From positions 1,174,051 through 1,238,050 of the forward strand of contig NC_090117.1 in NCBI RefSeq assembly GCF_023973825.1: a DNA stretch of 64,000 nucleotides. The letters are read 5' to 3'. The first letter of the stretch is position 1; each line of letters opens with the position of its first letter. Below the pieces are notes generated by a model that saw only the letters and a list, made by a program, of their open reading frames with translations, ran no database searches and was not told the origin of the DNA. Below are positions 27,537 through 41,800 of the stretch, piece by piece. The stretch is from Plasmodium brasilianum (Eukaryota > Apicomplexa > Aconoidasida > Haemosporida > Plasmodiidae). Both the position numbers and the translations under genes were made by a program.

Positions 27537-28490
27537 ATGGAAAAACGTTTTAAGTTAATCATTTTTATCAAAATTTATGTATATATCGTTATATATTGGA
27601 TATTTCATTGTTACAGTGACATGGTATGATAATAACTTTTGAATACATTTGTATTATTCATATTATTATTGTTTATTTTTATTGATTATTTATTTTTTTT
27701 ATACTAGGAGTATTTATCTATTTATATAAGAAATTTTTATATTTTTTTTTAGAGCATGTTTAACATATTTTTAGATGATAATTATGGTTTTGATAGTAAA
27801 TTAGATAAACGAATTTATCGATTATTAGGAAAATGTGAAAAGGGTATTTTTTCAAATGTTGGAGATTTAGAATTAAAGATACCGTATAATACAAAAAGAA
27901 AGAAAGAAAAATTACTTACAAATGATAATGAAAAATGGGAAAAAGAAAAAAAAGAAAAATTATATAGAAGCTCATTATATAAGGAACAATTAATTAAGAG
28001 ACTTATGAAAAATAAATGTACTATATTTCATAGTTCATATAACCACTATGAAAAAAAAATAATGAAAGGACTTGATGACAAAAAATTTTTTAAAAAAATG
28101 ATGCTGATTAATGATAAGGATTATAAAAAATTAAAACGTAAAAATTACAGATTAAGACTTAGCTTTCTTTTATTATTGTTCTTACTGGTATTAATTGTAC
28201 CTATAGTGGATTTATCGTTAGGTAATTTTAGTTCTGTAGGTAAATTATTAAACACATTATGTACTTTAGTAAACGGAACACCATCTGACTCTGCACAGGA
28301 TTCGGGATCTTTGTGGTCCTCTACATGTCAATTGAAAAATCTTACAGGAATTAAAGTATTTGGTATTCTAGTCTATTGTTTACCTATCTTAATATTGGGA
28401 ATTATACTTATTCAAGGAATTTTTTATTATTATAAGAATGTTATAAAACATAAAAGAATTGGGTTCTTGGAAGCGTTTAATGAATGGTAA
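27537..28490 (+). CDS. fam-l-like exported membrane protein
   Basis: Exons 27537-27623 and 27753-28490, intron 129 bases in phase 0, 274 residues. The leader starts MEKRFKLIIFIKIYVY. Exon 2 starts SMFNIFLDDNYGFD. RLLGK is at 52-56. The signature region is a divergent form of the fam-l block (HYEKKIMKGLDDKKFFKK, then DKDYKKLKRKNYRLRL). Membrane segment 1 (SFLLLLFLLVLIVPIVDLSL) ends in the PIVDLSLG motif. The loop has three cysteines, and membrane segment 2 is FGILVYCLPILILGIILIQG. The C-terminus FLEAFNEW differs from the usual KFRKR. The shared YKKL-x-RKK and P-I-x-DLSL pattern groups it with the next gene (30474), so the two may form a fam-l subtype or a separate exported family. Function unknown. 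Confidence 0.8.
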
Positions 28491-30473
28491 TCAATACGTT
28501 TATTTCTTTAAGGAAGCCTTTGAATGTTATGTACTACCTGAAATATCTTTAATGACATATTAAATATAATAATTGTTTAGATTATATATATGAACCAACA
28601 TATATGTAGTAATATTTATACGTAAATGTAAAAAGAAAAAGTTTTGATATTTTTTTTAAATTTGAATATTTGAATGTTTTTTAATTTGTAATTTAATGTA
28701 TTCTTTCTTCTGAATTAATTATTATGGCTTAAGATATATATATATATATCTGTTTATATGCAAATTTCAACAAACAATATATATTTGCTTGTTAGAATTA
28801 ATAAATAACAGTACATTTAATATTATTTTATTATATTCATTTTTTAATTTACTTTTTAACTAAAAATATTGCTGCTTTATATTTTTTATCATTTTATACT
28901 ATAAAATTATTACTTTTTAAAATAATTATGAAAGGGAATTATTACTTTAAAATTAACAATTAATGTGCCTTGTTTTGTATGTTAAGAATGATAATAATTA
29001 TATTTATTGTATTTAAATTTTTTTTTTTTTATTATAATATGGCTTTTTAAATTTTACTTTTTTTTCTTTTCTGTTAATATCATAATATGTTGGCCGAATG
29101 AATAATATTTTTTAAAAATAAAAATAAAATAAAATTTAGAATATCTATAGTAATTTTTTTGTGAATATAATAATTCTATAATTGTCATTTTATGCTTCAT
29201 ACCACATATGTAGCAGAAATTTTTATAAATATCATACTTTTTACTATATAAGTATAATTAAAAAAATTAATTTTCGTTTATTTGAATTCATTTTTTAATA
29301 TGAATCTGTAAAATTGTTTATTTGACAAAATATATTTGTAAAATACAAAACAAAAACTAATATATCTGCTTTAAAATTGTCAATAAAAAAGTTGCTGAAT
29401 ATTATATTTTCGTAAATCGTATTGTTAGACTTCCTTACTTATAATTTCCATAAAATAACTTGTGTATAAATATTACAAGTAAATTTATATTATTTGAAAT
29501 TTTTTAAATTATGATAGTTTATGAAACATTCACGTACTTATTATACTGTGATAATTCTTTTTTTTTTTCTAATATATGAATATTTTTTTAATTATGCATG
29601 TGGAAAAAAACATAAAAACATTATGGGGATCGATTTAAAAAATCATCATTTAGAAATAATGGTACAAATTAAATTTAATTAAGAGTTAATTTTTTTAAAA
29701 ATATAACACATAAATAATAAATAGACCTTTTTTTACTTATGAAATATATATAATTATTCGTACATTGGATAGTTAATTATAAAATGAACTTTCTAAATAT
29801 ATTGTAAAACATAATATAAAGCTACTTTTCATATGACAACTGAAAAGTGTGTTATATTTCACAAAATAAAAAAGTTGTACAAGTTATTGACTATTTCCTT
29901 ACTACAATTATTGTATAGATATAGTAATTCACATTTTATAAAATAAATAACATGCTTTATTAAAGTGTAATATCTTAAGAATTATAATTAATAGTAGGAA
30001 TATATCAATCAAATTAGAAGTTATTTCCCTAATATATAAAATATAGCAATAGATCTATATTCTATACATTTTCTTATGTAAATTAAATGAGTATATAGAA
30101 ATATTAATATATCATGTATCTGTTTTTACTTTAAGAAATTTATATAAAAAAAAATTGTAATAACTCGACTATATTAAATAATTAAGTTATAATTTTTTAG
30201 TATTTATAAAAGAGCTAAAAATATAGTATTTCATTGATAGTAGTATTTTATTCACAACGTAAATTTCAAAAATGTATAATATATTTTTAAAGGTTTTATA
30301 TTTTTTTTCGCGTGGTAAAATGCATTTACGTATGTATATATTATTATGTTCTATGAAAAAATAATGAATCAAAATTGAAAATATACAGGTAACACTATTT
30401 TTCGTTGAATATATTATACTTTATTATAAGCATAATTCATTCTAAATAAATTTCAACTTTAGAGTTTTATAGT
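28491..30473. other. Intergenic between two fam-l-like genes
   Basis: A proximal 3' element lies at 28645-28710 and a 5' pyrimidine block at about 30055-30095 (TCTATATTCTATACATTTTC). No clear distal 3' element and no gene are seen. A chance 61-codon minus-strand frame near 30.2 kb is not supported. Confidence 0.55.
28645..28710 (+). promoter_or_regulatory. Shared 3' element
   Basis: TTTTAAATTTGAATATTTGA then ATGTTTTTTAATTTGTAATT, about 160 bases after the stop. One of the cleaner copies. Confidence 0.4.
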
Positions 30474-31437
30474 ATGGAACAAAATATTGCATTGTTTTTA
30501 TTTATTAATATTTCAACTTTTATACTATTACCTTGGATATGTTACTTTTACAATGACATGGTATTATAATATTATTCGAAACATTTGTATTATTTATATT
30601 TTAATTGTTTATTTTTTTTAATGCTTTTTCTTAGGATAAGAATATTTTTTTATATAAAAATAAGAAATATTTACATTTTTTTTTTTTGTTTAGAGCTCTC
30701 TAAATGTATATTTTGAAGAAAAATGCAATTTTTTTAGAAAATTAAATACTAGAAATTATAGATTATTAACAAAACATAAACACGATAAGGATTCATGTAT
30801 TGCAAAATTTATAGAAGAAACTCCAAATAATGAAGTGAATGATAAAAGATATATATCTAATAATAAAAGAGGAACAGATGGAAAACACAAACAATCATGT
30901 AGACGTTCATTATATATTAAGGAATACGATAGAAATGTTGAGAAAAATAAATGTGTTATACCTAAAACAAAAAAATATTTCGATTTTGAAAGAAAAATAT
31001 TTAAAGAACTTGATTATGAAGATTACGTTAAAAATAGCAAAATTATTGAATATAAAGAATATAAAAAACTAACACGTAAAAAACGAAGAATACGAATTGC
31101 TCTACTTTTGTTATTTATCTTTATATTGATACTACCTATATTAGATCTTTCATTAGAGAAATTTAAAGATGGAGGTATTTTGGGTTTATTAGACTTATTA
31201 TACCCAACACAATCTGGTAATGGTCACGGTGCGATTGGGGTAAATGGGCTTTTGGATAACTTGTTAAGCAAAGGTACATGGAGTATTATAGGAAAAATAT
31301 GTGCATCAACTACGTTCATTTATGGTGTACCATTCCTTATATTTGCCGTTATATTTGTATTAGTGATGATATATTACTACAAAAAAGTTATAAAATATGA
31401 AAATATTAAGTTCAGAAAAAGATCGAATAAAAAGTAA
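30474..31437 (+). CDS. fam-l-like exported membrane protein
   Basis: Exons 30474-30560 and 30694-31437, intron 133 bases in phase 0, 276 residues. The leader starts MEQNIALFLFINISTF. Exon 2 is open from its AG acceptor, well upstream of the first internal start-like codons, and starts SSLNVYFEEK. RLLTK is at 52-56. The block PKTKKYFDFERKIFKELDYE is followed by EYKKLTRKKRRIRI. Membrane segment 1 is ALLLLFIFILILPILDLSLE. A Gly-rich loop has almost no cysteine, membrane segment 2 is FIYGVPFLIFAVIFVLVMIY, and the tail is IKFRKRSNKK. It looks intact. Its closest relative in the window is the gene at 27537, suggesting a tandem duplication of this subtype. Confidence 0.82.
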
Positions 31438-34400
31438 TATGTGATTTTCTGTAAAGATGCATTTAATATATATAGTAATATCTTTAGTGATATACTTAAC
31501 AGCCATAATAATAACTATTTTTATTTTATAATTACAAATACGTATACCAGTGTTTTTGGTGAAAAACAATAAACATGTATGTTTTTAGACCTTTTGTTAA
31601 TTTGAATTTTTGACTGTTTGAATAATTTTCAATTTTTATTTTAAGGAATGACTTCTATATATCCAATTATTTTTTCTTGATATATAAATCTTCACTTTAA
31701 AATAGATTCTATAAATAATTTATATATGTTGGCATTAAAATCAATATATAATGGAATTATTTATGTAATTTTATTGGATTCATGAGCTTTCAATTTTACT
31801 AAACATATTTTTTTATTTTTTGATTAAATCTAAAATTATTATTTGCTTATGTTACTTAAGAAAATGTACTATTATAGTCATGTTAATATTGATGTGTCAT
31901 TTTTTGCATTCATCGTATGTATATGAATAATTTGTATTACAGTGGTACGTATATAAATTGTTTTTTTACCAAAGAAAGAATGTTAATATTTATTCTATAA
32001 AATATATTTTATGCGGCATAGTTTATAAACGGTGCTAAAGTATAAATCTTTTTAAAGGATGTAATTTTTAACATAGTCTATGTTTGAAATTATAAATATA
32101 CCATGAAGTGTTGTACTTTTTTATTTATGAATTACTTAGAATTACTTACAATCTTTAGGATTCTAAATCATTACAATTAAAGGAAGTTTTAAAACCAAAT
32201 GTTATATTATTTTTGTAACTAATTGTAGTTGTTACTCAATATTGCACAAATTACTTGAATTTATATTATATTGAAAATTTGTATTTACGTAATCTATATA
32301 TTTTATATATTTTTTATACCATTAAAAAGATGAAATATTGGGAAATAATTAAGAAAATATTAATATATAATCTGTTGAAGTTTTTTCTAAATATCATTTA
32401 TTTTGGCTTAAATAATGAAAAGGTTATATATCTTTTCTTAATATAATATGTACTATTATTTTCGTATTTGTCTATTAATTACATTATATATAATAAATAA
32501 TTTAATTAATGTGCTTTGGCACAATTATCAAGTTGAAAAAAAAATAAAAGACTTATTTTATTAACAATATATATTACATTTTTTGTTTTTTCATGTAATT
32601 TTTTTTAATGTTTTTTTTTAAATATATTCAATTATAACAAGCCTTAAAATTACGTATCATAAATAGAAAAATAAAAGTTTGATATTTAAGAATAATTTAA
32701 GTTCTAAATCGTTATTTGTTTCAAAATATATATTGGAAAAAGAATTTTATTCATTAAATTTATACAAATGATACTGTGTAAAGACTACATGTTATGCTCT
32801 GTTAAAGCTTCGAGCATAAGACATATAATATATTTTTAATTAACATAAAAATACATATGAATTTTTCAATTTATCAGATATATTTATAACGATAAAATAT
32901 CACATAAATTAATAGACCTTTAAGGTTCTAAAAATATAAGCATTATATAAATCATAAATTAAAATTCAGAATAGTTATTTTTATAGTAAGACATATATAT
33001 TAAATTTTGATTAAAGGTCATATTATCATCCGTAAACAAAGTTTTTTTATTTCAAAAGATATATATATATTTTTATTTATTTTACATTACTTTTTGAATG
33101 AAACGGGATTCCATTACCATAAATATACCTTTATAAGCATAAAACAAAATTTATATATATTGCAAACATAGTATTGCATAATATATTTATTAAATACACA
33201 CTTAAGGCAAATTGCATATTTAATGTATCATTGAAATATTTTACTATTATAATATGTTAGTTGTTAAAAAATATATTATAATTGTAAAGAGCCCAATAAA
33301 TTAAAAAATTTTGATCATTTAAAATTTTAATATAATAATTTGTATGAAAAAAATGCAATAGGAAAAAATAAATGTTACTATAAGAATTAATCACGATATC
33401 CTTTAAAAATTATATATTACTTTCTTTTGGTAAAAAAATTATAATTAAAACTATAATTGATGTTATAGCGTAAATTATTATATAAATACATTTTTATTAT
33501 TAATCTTTCATTATAAAAAAAAAATTAATTATATTTATATAGAAATATATATATGGAAGAAAAAAAAAACAAAGTTTTAGCATAATAAATATTCACTAAT
33601 ATTCTTGATTATATGATCAAATTAACATCCTATTTTTATTGTATAATATAATGCTTAATAGTTTTCGTAATTTACTTTTTAATAAAAGTTATATACTGCT
33701 TTGTTTATAAAATTTTATTTATCACAATTTTTCTTATGTAAAAAATTTTAACTCTTTAAATATGTGTAAGTTTAAATAATGAACGCATTTAAACCATACA
33801 AAAGAAGTATCATATGTATAAAGTTACAATATGTACATAAATTATAATGGAATAATGATATATTATATGAATTCTTACAACTTACTGTAGTAATTCAAAA
33901 AAATTATTTTAAATATAATAAAATTTTTTTTTTTAATTATGTACATATGAAAATAAACATACTTAATTTCTTTTTTATTTTTGATAAATTTTTTTTAATA
34001 TAATAGGTTTATAATTATTATCCCCAGCATTATAAATATAGAAAGATTAAAATAAATAGGATGTAAAATAATTTTACTATTACAAGAAAATTTTATATTA
34101 TACGAAAATATTAAATGATCATATTTCATCTTAAAATTATGTTTTTAATAGTATGAATTAAAATAAAATATTATATATTGTGAATTATTTTTTAAATTAT
34201 ACCATTTAAAAATTAGTAAAATTTTTATATTCCTAATTGTTTTTTTTATCATCCCTTTATACTTCTTATATATATATTCTTTTTATTACATTTATTTGTA
34301 ATAATGTATGGATAAGAAAATTTCTGAAATTATTTAACTGCGTAAAATATTTATATACTAAATTGCTTCTTATTTTTATATTAATATTTCTCTCTATATA

Positions 34401-35195
34401 TTTATGTACGTTTTGAAAAGGAATGGATAAAATTAGATTATCAAATATTTTTAAGTATTCTATTAAATAATAATAAGTAGTATTTCGATTTAAATTTAAA
34501 TTCTTATATTCAAAAATACTTATACAAAAATATAACGACTATTATCATAGTACGCTTAAAAATATACGTAAAATAATATATTTCAGAGTAAAAATAAATT
34601 CAATTTTATTAATAAAAATGGCTTATAAATGAATATGCGTTTCTTCAGATAGATATTAATGCATATTTTATATAATGAAAAATATTTTTTATAAGTTCAT
34701 ATATCCTTTCTATGTTTTTTTTTGTCAGAAAAATTAATATTATTTAACCAAAAAATGATCATATACCAAAAAGAAGTATAAAATTAGAATTAATACTTAA
34801 AAACAACGTAAAAGTTCAAAATTAGCTTCTGAATATATATAAGTATACATTTTCTACATGTTATACTTTCTTTTAAATAAATGAAATAGTTTTATAATTG
34901 ATTGAATAATTTACGTTTTTATTTCATCTTATTTAATAATATTCTTCTTCGTGATATTTTATGTTGTTATTATCTTTTATTGTATAATAAATCTTTATAG
35001 AAATTATATCAAATCAATATTAAAGTTATTTTTCAATTGTAAAATATAATATGAGTTACATCAATATAAATTCGATTTATGACTTTTATAATAAAATAAA
35101 AAAATTTAATGTAAGAAGTTTATTTTATCATCTGCAGAATTTAAGCTATAGATAATAATTTCATTTTTAAACATATAATACCACTAACATATATA
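31438..35195. other. Intergenic
   Basis: A proximal 3' element (31585-31650, TGTTAATTTGAATTTTTGAC) and a distal one (32165-32195, CTAAATCATTACAATTAAAG). A weak pyrimidine block (TACATTTTCTACATGTTATA) lies at about 34847, some 350 bases before the next ATG. The 63-codon frame at 32255 has no signal or homologue. No gene is seen. Confidence 0.55.
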
Positions 35196-36117
35196 ATGTT
35201 GGAAAATATTAAGTCACTCATCTTTGTTAAAATACTTGCATTTCCCCTTTTAATTTGGATAAGCCATTATAACAATAATGTAGTATTTTAATATTTCTTC
35301 TTATTAATTTTTTGGGTTTTATATTATATTTTTAAAAATTGTATATTCTTAGTATATAATACAAATACTTGTAAATAATAAATATTTACTTCCTTATTTT
35401 TAGTATACCTGCTGTAAATCTATGAACAATAATAGTTTACTAGATGAGTATTCAGGTTTAACAATTAATAGACTATTATCAGGGAATTCAATGAATGTAA
35501 TATCAACTGGATATACATTAGATCATAATGGTGGCACTACATTAATGGATGAAAAAAGAAATATATATAAAAATGACAGAGACCATAAATTACGAAGAAA
35601 AATAATAAAAGAAATTTTATTAAAAGCACAGAAAAGGAATAAATTAGTTAAGAAAAAAAAATCTTCTTTATGTAATAGTATTGATGAATATCTTGAAAAA
35701 AAAATACCCATCGAATTATGTTTCATAGATAAAACTCAGAATAACAAGAAAATTGATAAATAGAATGCAAATAGGATGCTACATGAAGAGATATTTTAAA
35801 ATGTTAAGCCACCTTTTGTAATTTTATAGTCAGGATTAGTACTTTTATCAACATATGTTCTCTTTGTGGAACTAGTAATTGGAAAAGAAACAGGATTAGT
35901 TGTAATAGATAATATATTATATGCAGTACCACCACTAATTTCAGGAGTTTTATTTTTTCTTGCAGCTTTAGTTGTATTAGGTATTAATTATACTTTAAAA
36001 AAAATTGAAAAATTTAATACAAAAAAGCGAATTAAATCTAAAATTTACTATAATATTGTTAATTCCTATGGTAAAAAAATATTCAATATAGAAGGAGAAA
36101 CTATGCAGTATAATTAG
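35196..36117 (+). pseudogene. Exported protein related to fam-l/fam-m, three in-frame stops
   Basis: Exon 1 35196-35282 (MLENIKSLIFVKILAF, 29 codons) and exon 2 from 35404 follow the fam plan, with intron 35283-35403 (121 bases) in phase 0. RLLSG starts at residue 52. The middle lacks both family signature blocks but keeps KLRRKIIKE and basic KKKK stretches, so this is a distinct subfamily. After IDK at 35760 the same frame meets TAG (35761), TAA (35797) and TAG (35827). It then continues without any shift through SGLVLLSTYVLFVELVIG, a second hydrophobic stretch (YAVPPLISGVLFFLAALVVL) and a basic tail to a TAG stop at 36115. The protein-like sequence between the stops argues for nonsense decay. 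A small extra intron removing the stops (for example ending at the AG near 35838) is an alternative, but its acceptor is poor. Confidence 0.65.
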
Positions 36118-38804
36118 AAACAAAACATGAATAGGATATGCGCATAAGCTTATTAAATTTCAAAAATTCTTATGAATATGCATAACTATTTTGATATATG
36201 TTATAGAAATAAGTATTTAAATCCTCAGTTTTACTGTTTTATTTTTAAATGTTGTATTTTAAGGAATTGATAGAATTACGTATTCTGGAATAATATATAT
36301 ATGTGCATTTAATTATACTTATACATGAAGTGTAAATACTATCCGTAAAATTAACATAAAATGTGAATTTACTATTGTTTCATCAAATTGTCAGGAAAAT
36401 TCACGTTGTTAATCCTAAATACTGGATATAATACTTATTCATTTATTTTACGTTTTTAGTCGAAAATGATTATTTAGATACCTAATTAAAAAAAATGTAT
36501 TATTTCTTTTAAATTAATTTTAAATGTCTTATTTTGTGCTTGATAAGAAAAAGGACCGTTATTTTTTTTTTTTTTTTTGTAGAAAGCAAATATAATAAAT
36601 TTTTATGAAAAACTGTTTTATGATAAATGTATTATAAAATATATTTAAAATAAAAAAGTTTTTAAGGTGTTTAAAATTTTCAATAACATGAATATAAAAA
36701 TACATACATGTAATAAAAAACCAAAGTTCTTACGAATTAATTAAGGTTTATTATTATATGTGAGTATTATAAATTAATGTAACTAAATTCTCTCCAAGCT
36801 CATTTAATATTCAAATTTATTTAAAATATGTTTTTAATCCAATTTACTAAGGGCTAATTAATAATATATTATGAAGAATGTTATATATATATATACTATA
36901 TTTTTACTTTTTAGTTAACGTTATATATTGCAATGTGTTATTAAAATATTTAATTTTATGTATATAATATATAAGAATTAATTATACTTTATCCATATAT
37001 ATATATATATCTTTATATACTGTAAAATATTATATATGAAAATTATTGTTAATAACAGAAATAATTGTATTTTACAGTGCAAATTTTAACTAAAAATACT
37101 GTGGACATTTATGGTTATTGTATATAATATCTTTTAATGGGATAAAATATATATAATAGAAAATTTATTGTAACGTTTTTCTTTCTTTATTTTTAATATA
37201 ATATATTGTATTTATTTACGTACCATAATTTACAAATTAAAATAAATATAAATATATATATTTATATTATATAAAACAATAAAAATAATAATACAAATTA
37301 GAGAAATATAACAAAATTAAGTAGTGTATTGGAATTGCTTAAAATTATGAATCATATTCAGAGAAATTTTTATGTATGAATTTATTATTACTATAAATAG
37401 TTACGAAATATATAATTGATTACAAAATAATTATGAGAAAATTTTTATTTTATTTTTTTTATATGAACATGCCAAAGTTTCAATAATGTAGATTTGTTTC
37501 TATAATACCTTTTTATATATTATTATTTTGAATTTGATATTAAACACTATAAAAAACACCTCGTATATAAATTAACATCTAAATTTATAAATATATTTTA
37601 AAATTCATGATAAAAAGTAATTATGTGTAGAAATTAAAATGAGTGTATATTCTGAAATTTCTAATTACAGATGAGAAGGTACTTAAAAATTTTATACGTT
37701 GAAAAACGGGAACTCCTAGTTATAAAATAACATGTGTATAGTAAAGTGTATATAATTAGTTCTATAGTAACTATTAAAGTTGAATTCTATAATAGACCTG
37801 ATGTGAAGAACTATCCTTTAATTTTATTAATTTTTGCATATTATCATTTTAACTACTATAATACATATGCAAATATTATTGTTTTTGACATTGTATAAAG
37901 TAAAAATGAAATACAGAAATATAAATTCTATTTGTTACTATTATGATTTACTTTAGAGAAATAATTATAATTATATAAGGACTTTATATATTTTTTTCAT
38001 TTATCATATATCTTTTTTTTATACTCCTTAGATGTCATAAATATAAAAGGGTATTAAGGGATCAAGAAAAAAATTAAGACAATTATTTCAGAAAAACATA
38101 TTTATGATTTATTAAATAATATATAGTAGTCTTCCTATGTAAATACGAGTAACAACAGAATTCATATTTCTTATTTTCATGCATACAACTCCTTACAACT
38201 ATGACACGTATAATATCCACTATTTGAAGAAAACAACGTTAAAATTGTTGTATGTAGGATTAAATTTTTAATTCTAATTAATTAAGAGGAAACAAATATT
38301 AAAATAAATTTAAAATATCGTTATAAATAAAAAATGTATATTATTTTTATCTTTTGAATAATGTTAATACTTTAAGATTTTTCTATTTTATATATGTAAT
38401 AAAGTTATAGGTGATATTTTTAATACTTCTGTTACTTTTTCTCTTTTTATAGTTTTCAATACTTATGAATTAAACTTTACTTCATGATATTGTATATGAA
38501 AATCAACATTTTTGTGTAATATAAGGCTATATGTTAAAGTTTCAGAATTATACATTTTATATACCAAAGAAAGTTTTTTGAATAAGTGGAATTTGTTTTT
38601 CCTATTCGTACAGTAGTGTTATATTTATGGTAACATTTTCTGTTGATAAATTTCATATCATTATTTCTGTAATTTTTATGCACAACTGTTTTTTTTTAAT
38701 ATTTAGTTTATCTTATTTATTATTAAATTTTATATTGATGTAAGTTTTACAATATTAAGGATTAAATATTTTATGAAAATAATATTGTGTGTAATTTTAT
38801 TACT
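36118..38804. other. Intergenic; from about 37.07 kb the 3' flank of the PIR gene
   Basis: A proximal 3' element of the pseudogene is at about 36215-36270. From about 37070 the sequence is an inverted, diverged copy of 62.26-63.99 kb. For example, GTGGACATTTATGG near 37100 corresponds to CCATAAATGTCCAC, which resembles CTTAAATATCCACAG near 63950. No gene is seen. Confidence 0.55.
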
Positions 38805-41800
38805 TTAAGGATATCCCTGAGAATGATAACCTATATTATGAAAACTTCCTTCATAATTTCTATTTATACATTCATGCATATTATGTAAGGATTCTCTTGT
38901 TTCTTCTTGAACTTCATTAACTTCAATCATTTTTTTCCTTTGTGAAAGACTATGTAACCATGATTTCACTGGAGTAAACTGTATAAAAAAAAAAATATGT
39001 ATATTTACTTAAAAATATAACTTTTTGTGTCTTGCAATTATTTGTGGAAATTAATTATACGATGTGTAGTAAAATATCCATATATTTATGTATAATTTTT
39101 ATTAACTTTATATAACAAAAATAAAGTCATTGTTCCTAGTAACGTGATAGCTGTAGTTATGCTAGCAACAAATATATAATCTGTGTTTGTAGGTGGTAAA
39201 ATGTGTGGTAATCCAGGACAAGGATTTACAGTGCTCATTTTATTATCATATGCTTTCTTGAAATTGATTAACTCCTCACAAAAAGCGTCATTACTATTTT
39301 TTTGACATTTGTCATAATGTTCAATATAAAAGCTGTAACATTCTTGAATTTTACTACAGTAACCGCCATTAGATATGCCATTTGTGCCATCATAATTTTC
39401 AAAATCTTTATAATAACTATATAGTGTTTGAAGGTTTTTTAAAATTTCAGTATTAATCTTTTTTATTTCGTTCTTGCATATATTATCTATTTTGGACGAA
39501 AGAACTATATATTGTTCAAACCAATTAGGCTTCTGAGTGTACGTTTCATCTGAATTTAGCCGGTAATTCAAGTATTTACAACGTTTTGGGTCATAAGAAT
39601 TATAACTTTGCTTTATTTCAATTAAGTATCTACCAATAGATTGACAGGGAGAGATAAAGGTCTTATCAGTTTCAGTAATAATATTAAAATTTCTACTTTG
39701 ACAATACTTTCCAGGATTACCCCCACTCCCTTTGCTATTATGAGTATCTGAGAGTGTTCGTTCAAATTCATTTTTATATTGAAGAAATAATGTCACGGTA
39801 TTCTCCTAAAAATAAAAAGAATATAATAATAATATTTTAATAAGGAAAATGATATTTTAATTAAATATATTTATATATCATTTCTAAAACAATGAATCCT
39901 TTGACACAACAATATATATAATTATAAAATAAAAATAAATTTACGTTTTCTTCTGCAGTTCCTGGTGTCATTTTATATATGTATAGGTGAATTAACTAAC
40001 TAAAATTAAATTTATGTAATATTAATATTTATATAAAAGAAAAAATATATATTTATGTTTATATATGGTGTTTTCCTTTTTTTTATGCATAGAATTTAAA
40101 AAAAAAAAATACTTAGGAAAATTTCTTCTTTACTTTATATTAATATTAGAATCAGTTGTTTGCACGTAGTAAAATATAAGACAAACGCTTTTAACTTATA
40201 AAATAATATTTTTTTTAAAAAACAATGTTATTTTATTCTGAATAAAAAAAATTATAGAGAAAAATACACTTCCCTATTTTTTTATTCATTTAATGCTTAT
40301 ATAATTAAACTGATATATATTACAAAAAATAAATTAATTTTAGTTCATTCTCATATAAATTTCCTATAATACTGAAATAACGATTTAGGAATTCGTTTTG
40401 GCTTTTTAAAATGTTATAAACAGACAAATATTAACTACTTATAATGTATAGAATTTTCTTTTTTATTTTATAACTTTTTTTTTTATTGTTAAGATAATAA
40501 CTTTCATAATATTTCAATTAATATTTATAATAAGATATTACAGTGTATATATTGGTTAAGAAACTGAACTTTAACAATATTACTAAAATTATAATTTAAT
40601 TAAATGAAATAGAAATTTAACTATAATGTATTATATTACATGAAAATAAGTATTAATCTGTTAAATTCAAAATATAGCTACTGATAAAATTTGTTTTTAT
40701 GATAAATATAATATTCCATAACTAAACTATATCGTTTAATTATAAAAAAATCTGTCAATTGTCTTAATCCTATAATATGTAAAAGTCAAAGTTTTACTTT
40801 CTTCCTGAGAAATTTCGGTGTGGCATAATATATATCTGTATTTAATATATAAATGTATCAAGAAAAACTAAGAATTTTTATACTATAAATTAATTATAAT
40901 TATATATTAAAGAAAAAAAGAAAAATTTAATAATTATCCTAACTTATTTAATGAAATTTATTATTGAAATCATTTGTACTTGTAGCATAACAAAAATAGA
41001 GTTTAATACGTTAATCAAAATTTATGATTTTAAGCCACAGAGCATACAACCTATTAGTAATCTTTTTTATGATAGATGTTTTTATTTATATATATAATAA
41101 AATAGCTTCAAATGTTAATATTATAATATTTTGCATTGTTGTTTTTCGCTTATATTTTATTTGTGAATAATATATATCAAAATGGTTCATCAACATAATA
41201 ACATTTAATGCGACGTACTTAGAAAATAATAATAAAAAATTTCTATTTTTTTATATATAATATTGTTCTAAAATACGCTAGACTCATATATATTTAGTAT
41301 GATATATAAATTATAAGTTATATCTTTACTGTACTAATATATTTAATACATAATCATATATATTTTAAAAAAAATAAAAAATGTTATAAAAAAAAATTAT
41401 TTTTATTATTATTTCATATATGTAATTAATTGTCTTTTTCTTCATGAACGATGTAGAAGTTATAATAGTACTATTATTATTATAACTGTTAAAATAAATA
41501 TTGGTTAAATTTATTTTACAATGGATATTCTTTGGTTAATATTTTATTTTTTTATTTATAATATTATAATATATTTTTTTAATTTTTACATAAGCGTTTC
41601 AATTAATATTGTTACATAGTTATCATGGAGTGTTATATATTTCAAAAAATTACCGTTTTGTTATTTGAACTTTGTATTAAATCATAAATATGTTTATAAG
41701 TTTATGTATGTTAATATTCTTTTATAATATTTAATATAATTTTAACTTGAAATATGATTATATGATTATAATTAAATTAAAAAAATTATTAAGTTCATGT
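37070..41800 (-). repeat. Inverted segmental duplication of a PIR locus, copy 1
   Basis: The PIR gene and both flanks are repeated in opposite orientation at about 59283-64000. Anchors seen on the reverse strand are TTTTAGTTAAA near 37090, AAAGGGTATT near 38050, AGTAAAGAAGAAATTTTCCT near 40120, AGTTCAGTTTCTTAACCA near 40550 and CTAAGTACGTCGCATT near 41210. The outer limit near 41.8 kb is a guess. Confidence 0.65.
38805..39971 (-). CDS. pir: PIR superfamily protein
   Basis: Three exons on the minus strand: 39971-39945 (MTPGTAEEN), 39805-39107 and 38978-38805. Both introns (139 and 128 bases) are GT-AG and phase 0; 299 residues. This is the standard three-exon PIR layout: a tiny first exon, a long cysteine-bearing ectodomain without signal peptide, one membrane segment (about 219-241, ending LFLLYK) and a short cytoplasmic exon beginning FTPVKSWLHS. 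Ectodomain cysteines occur in YCQ, PCQSIGRYL, RCKYL, NICKN, YCSKIQECY, KCQ, FCEEL and PCPG contexts. PIR proteins are variant antigens of Plasmodium, exposed on or exported into infected cells; the ligand is unknown. The frame is intact. A close paralogue carrying stops lies at 61.1-62.25 kb. Confidence 0.92.
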
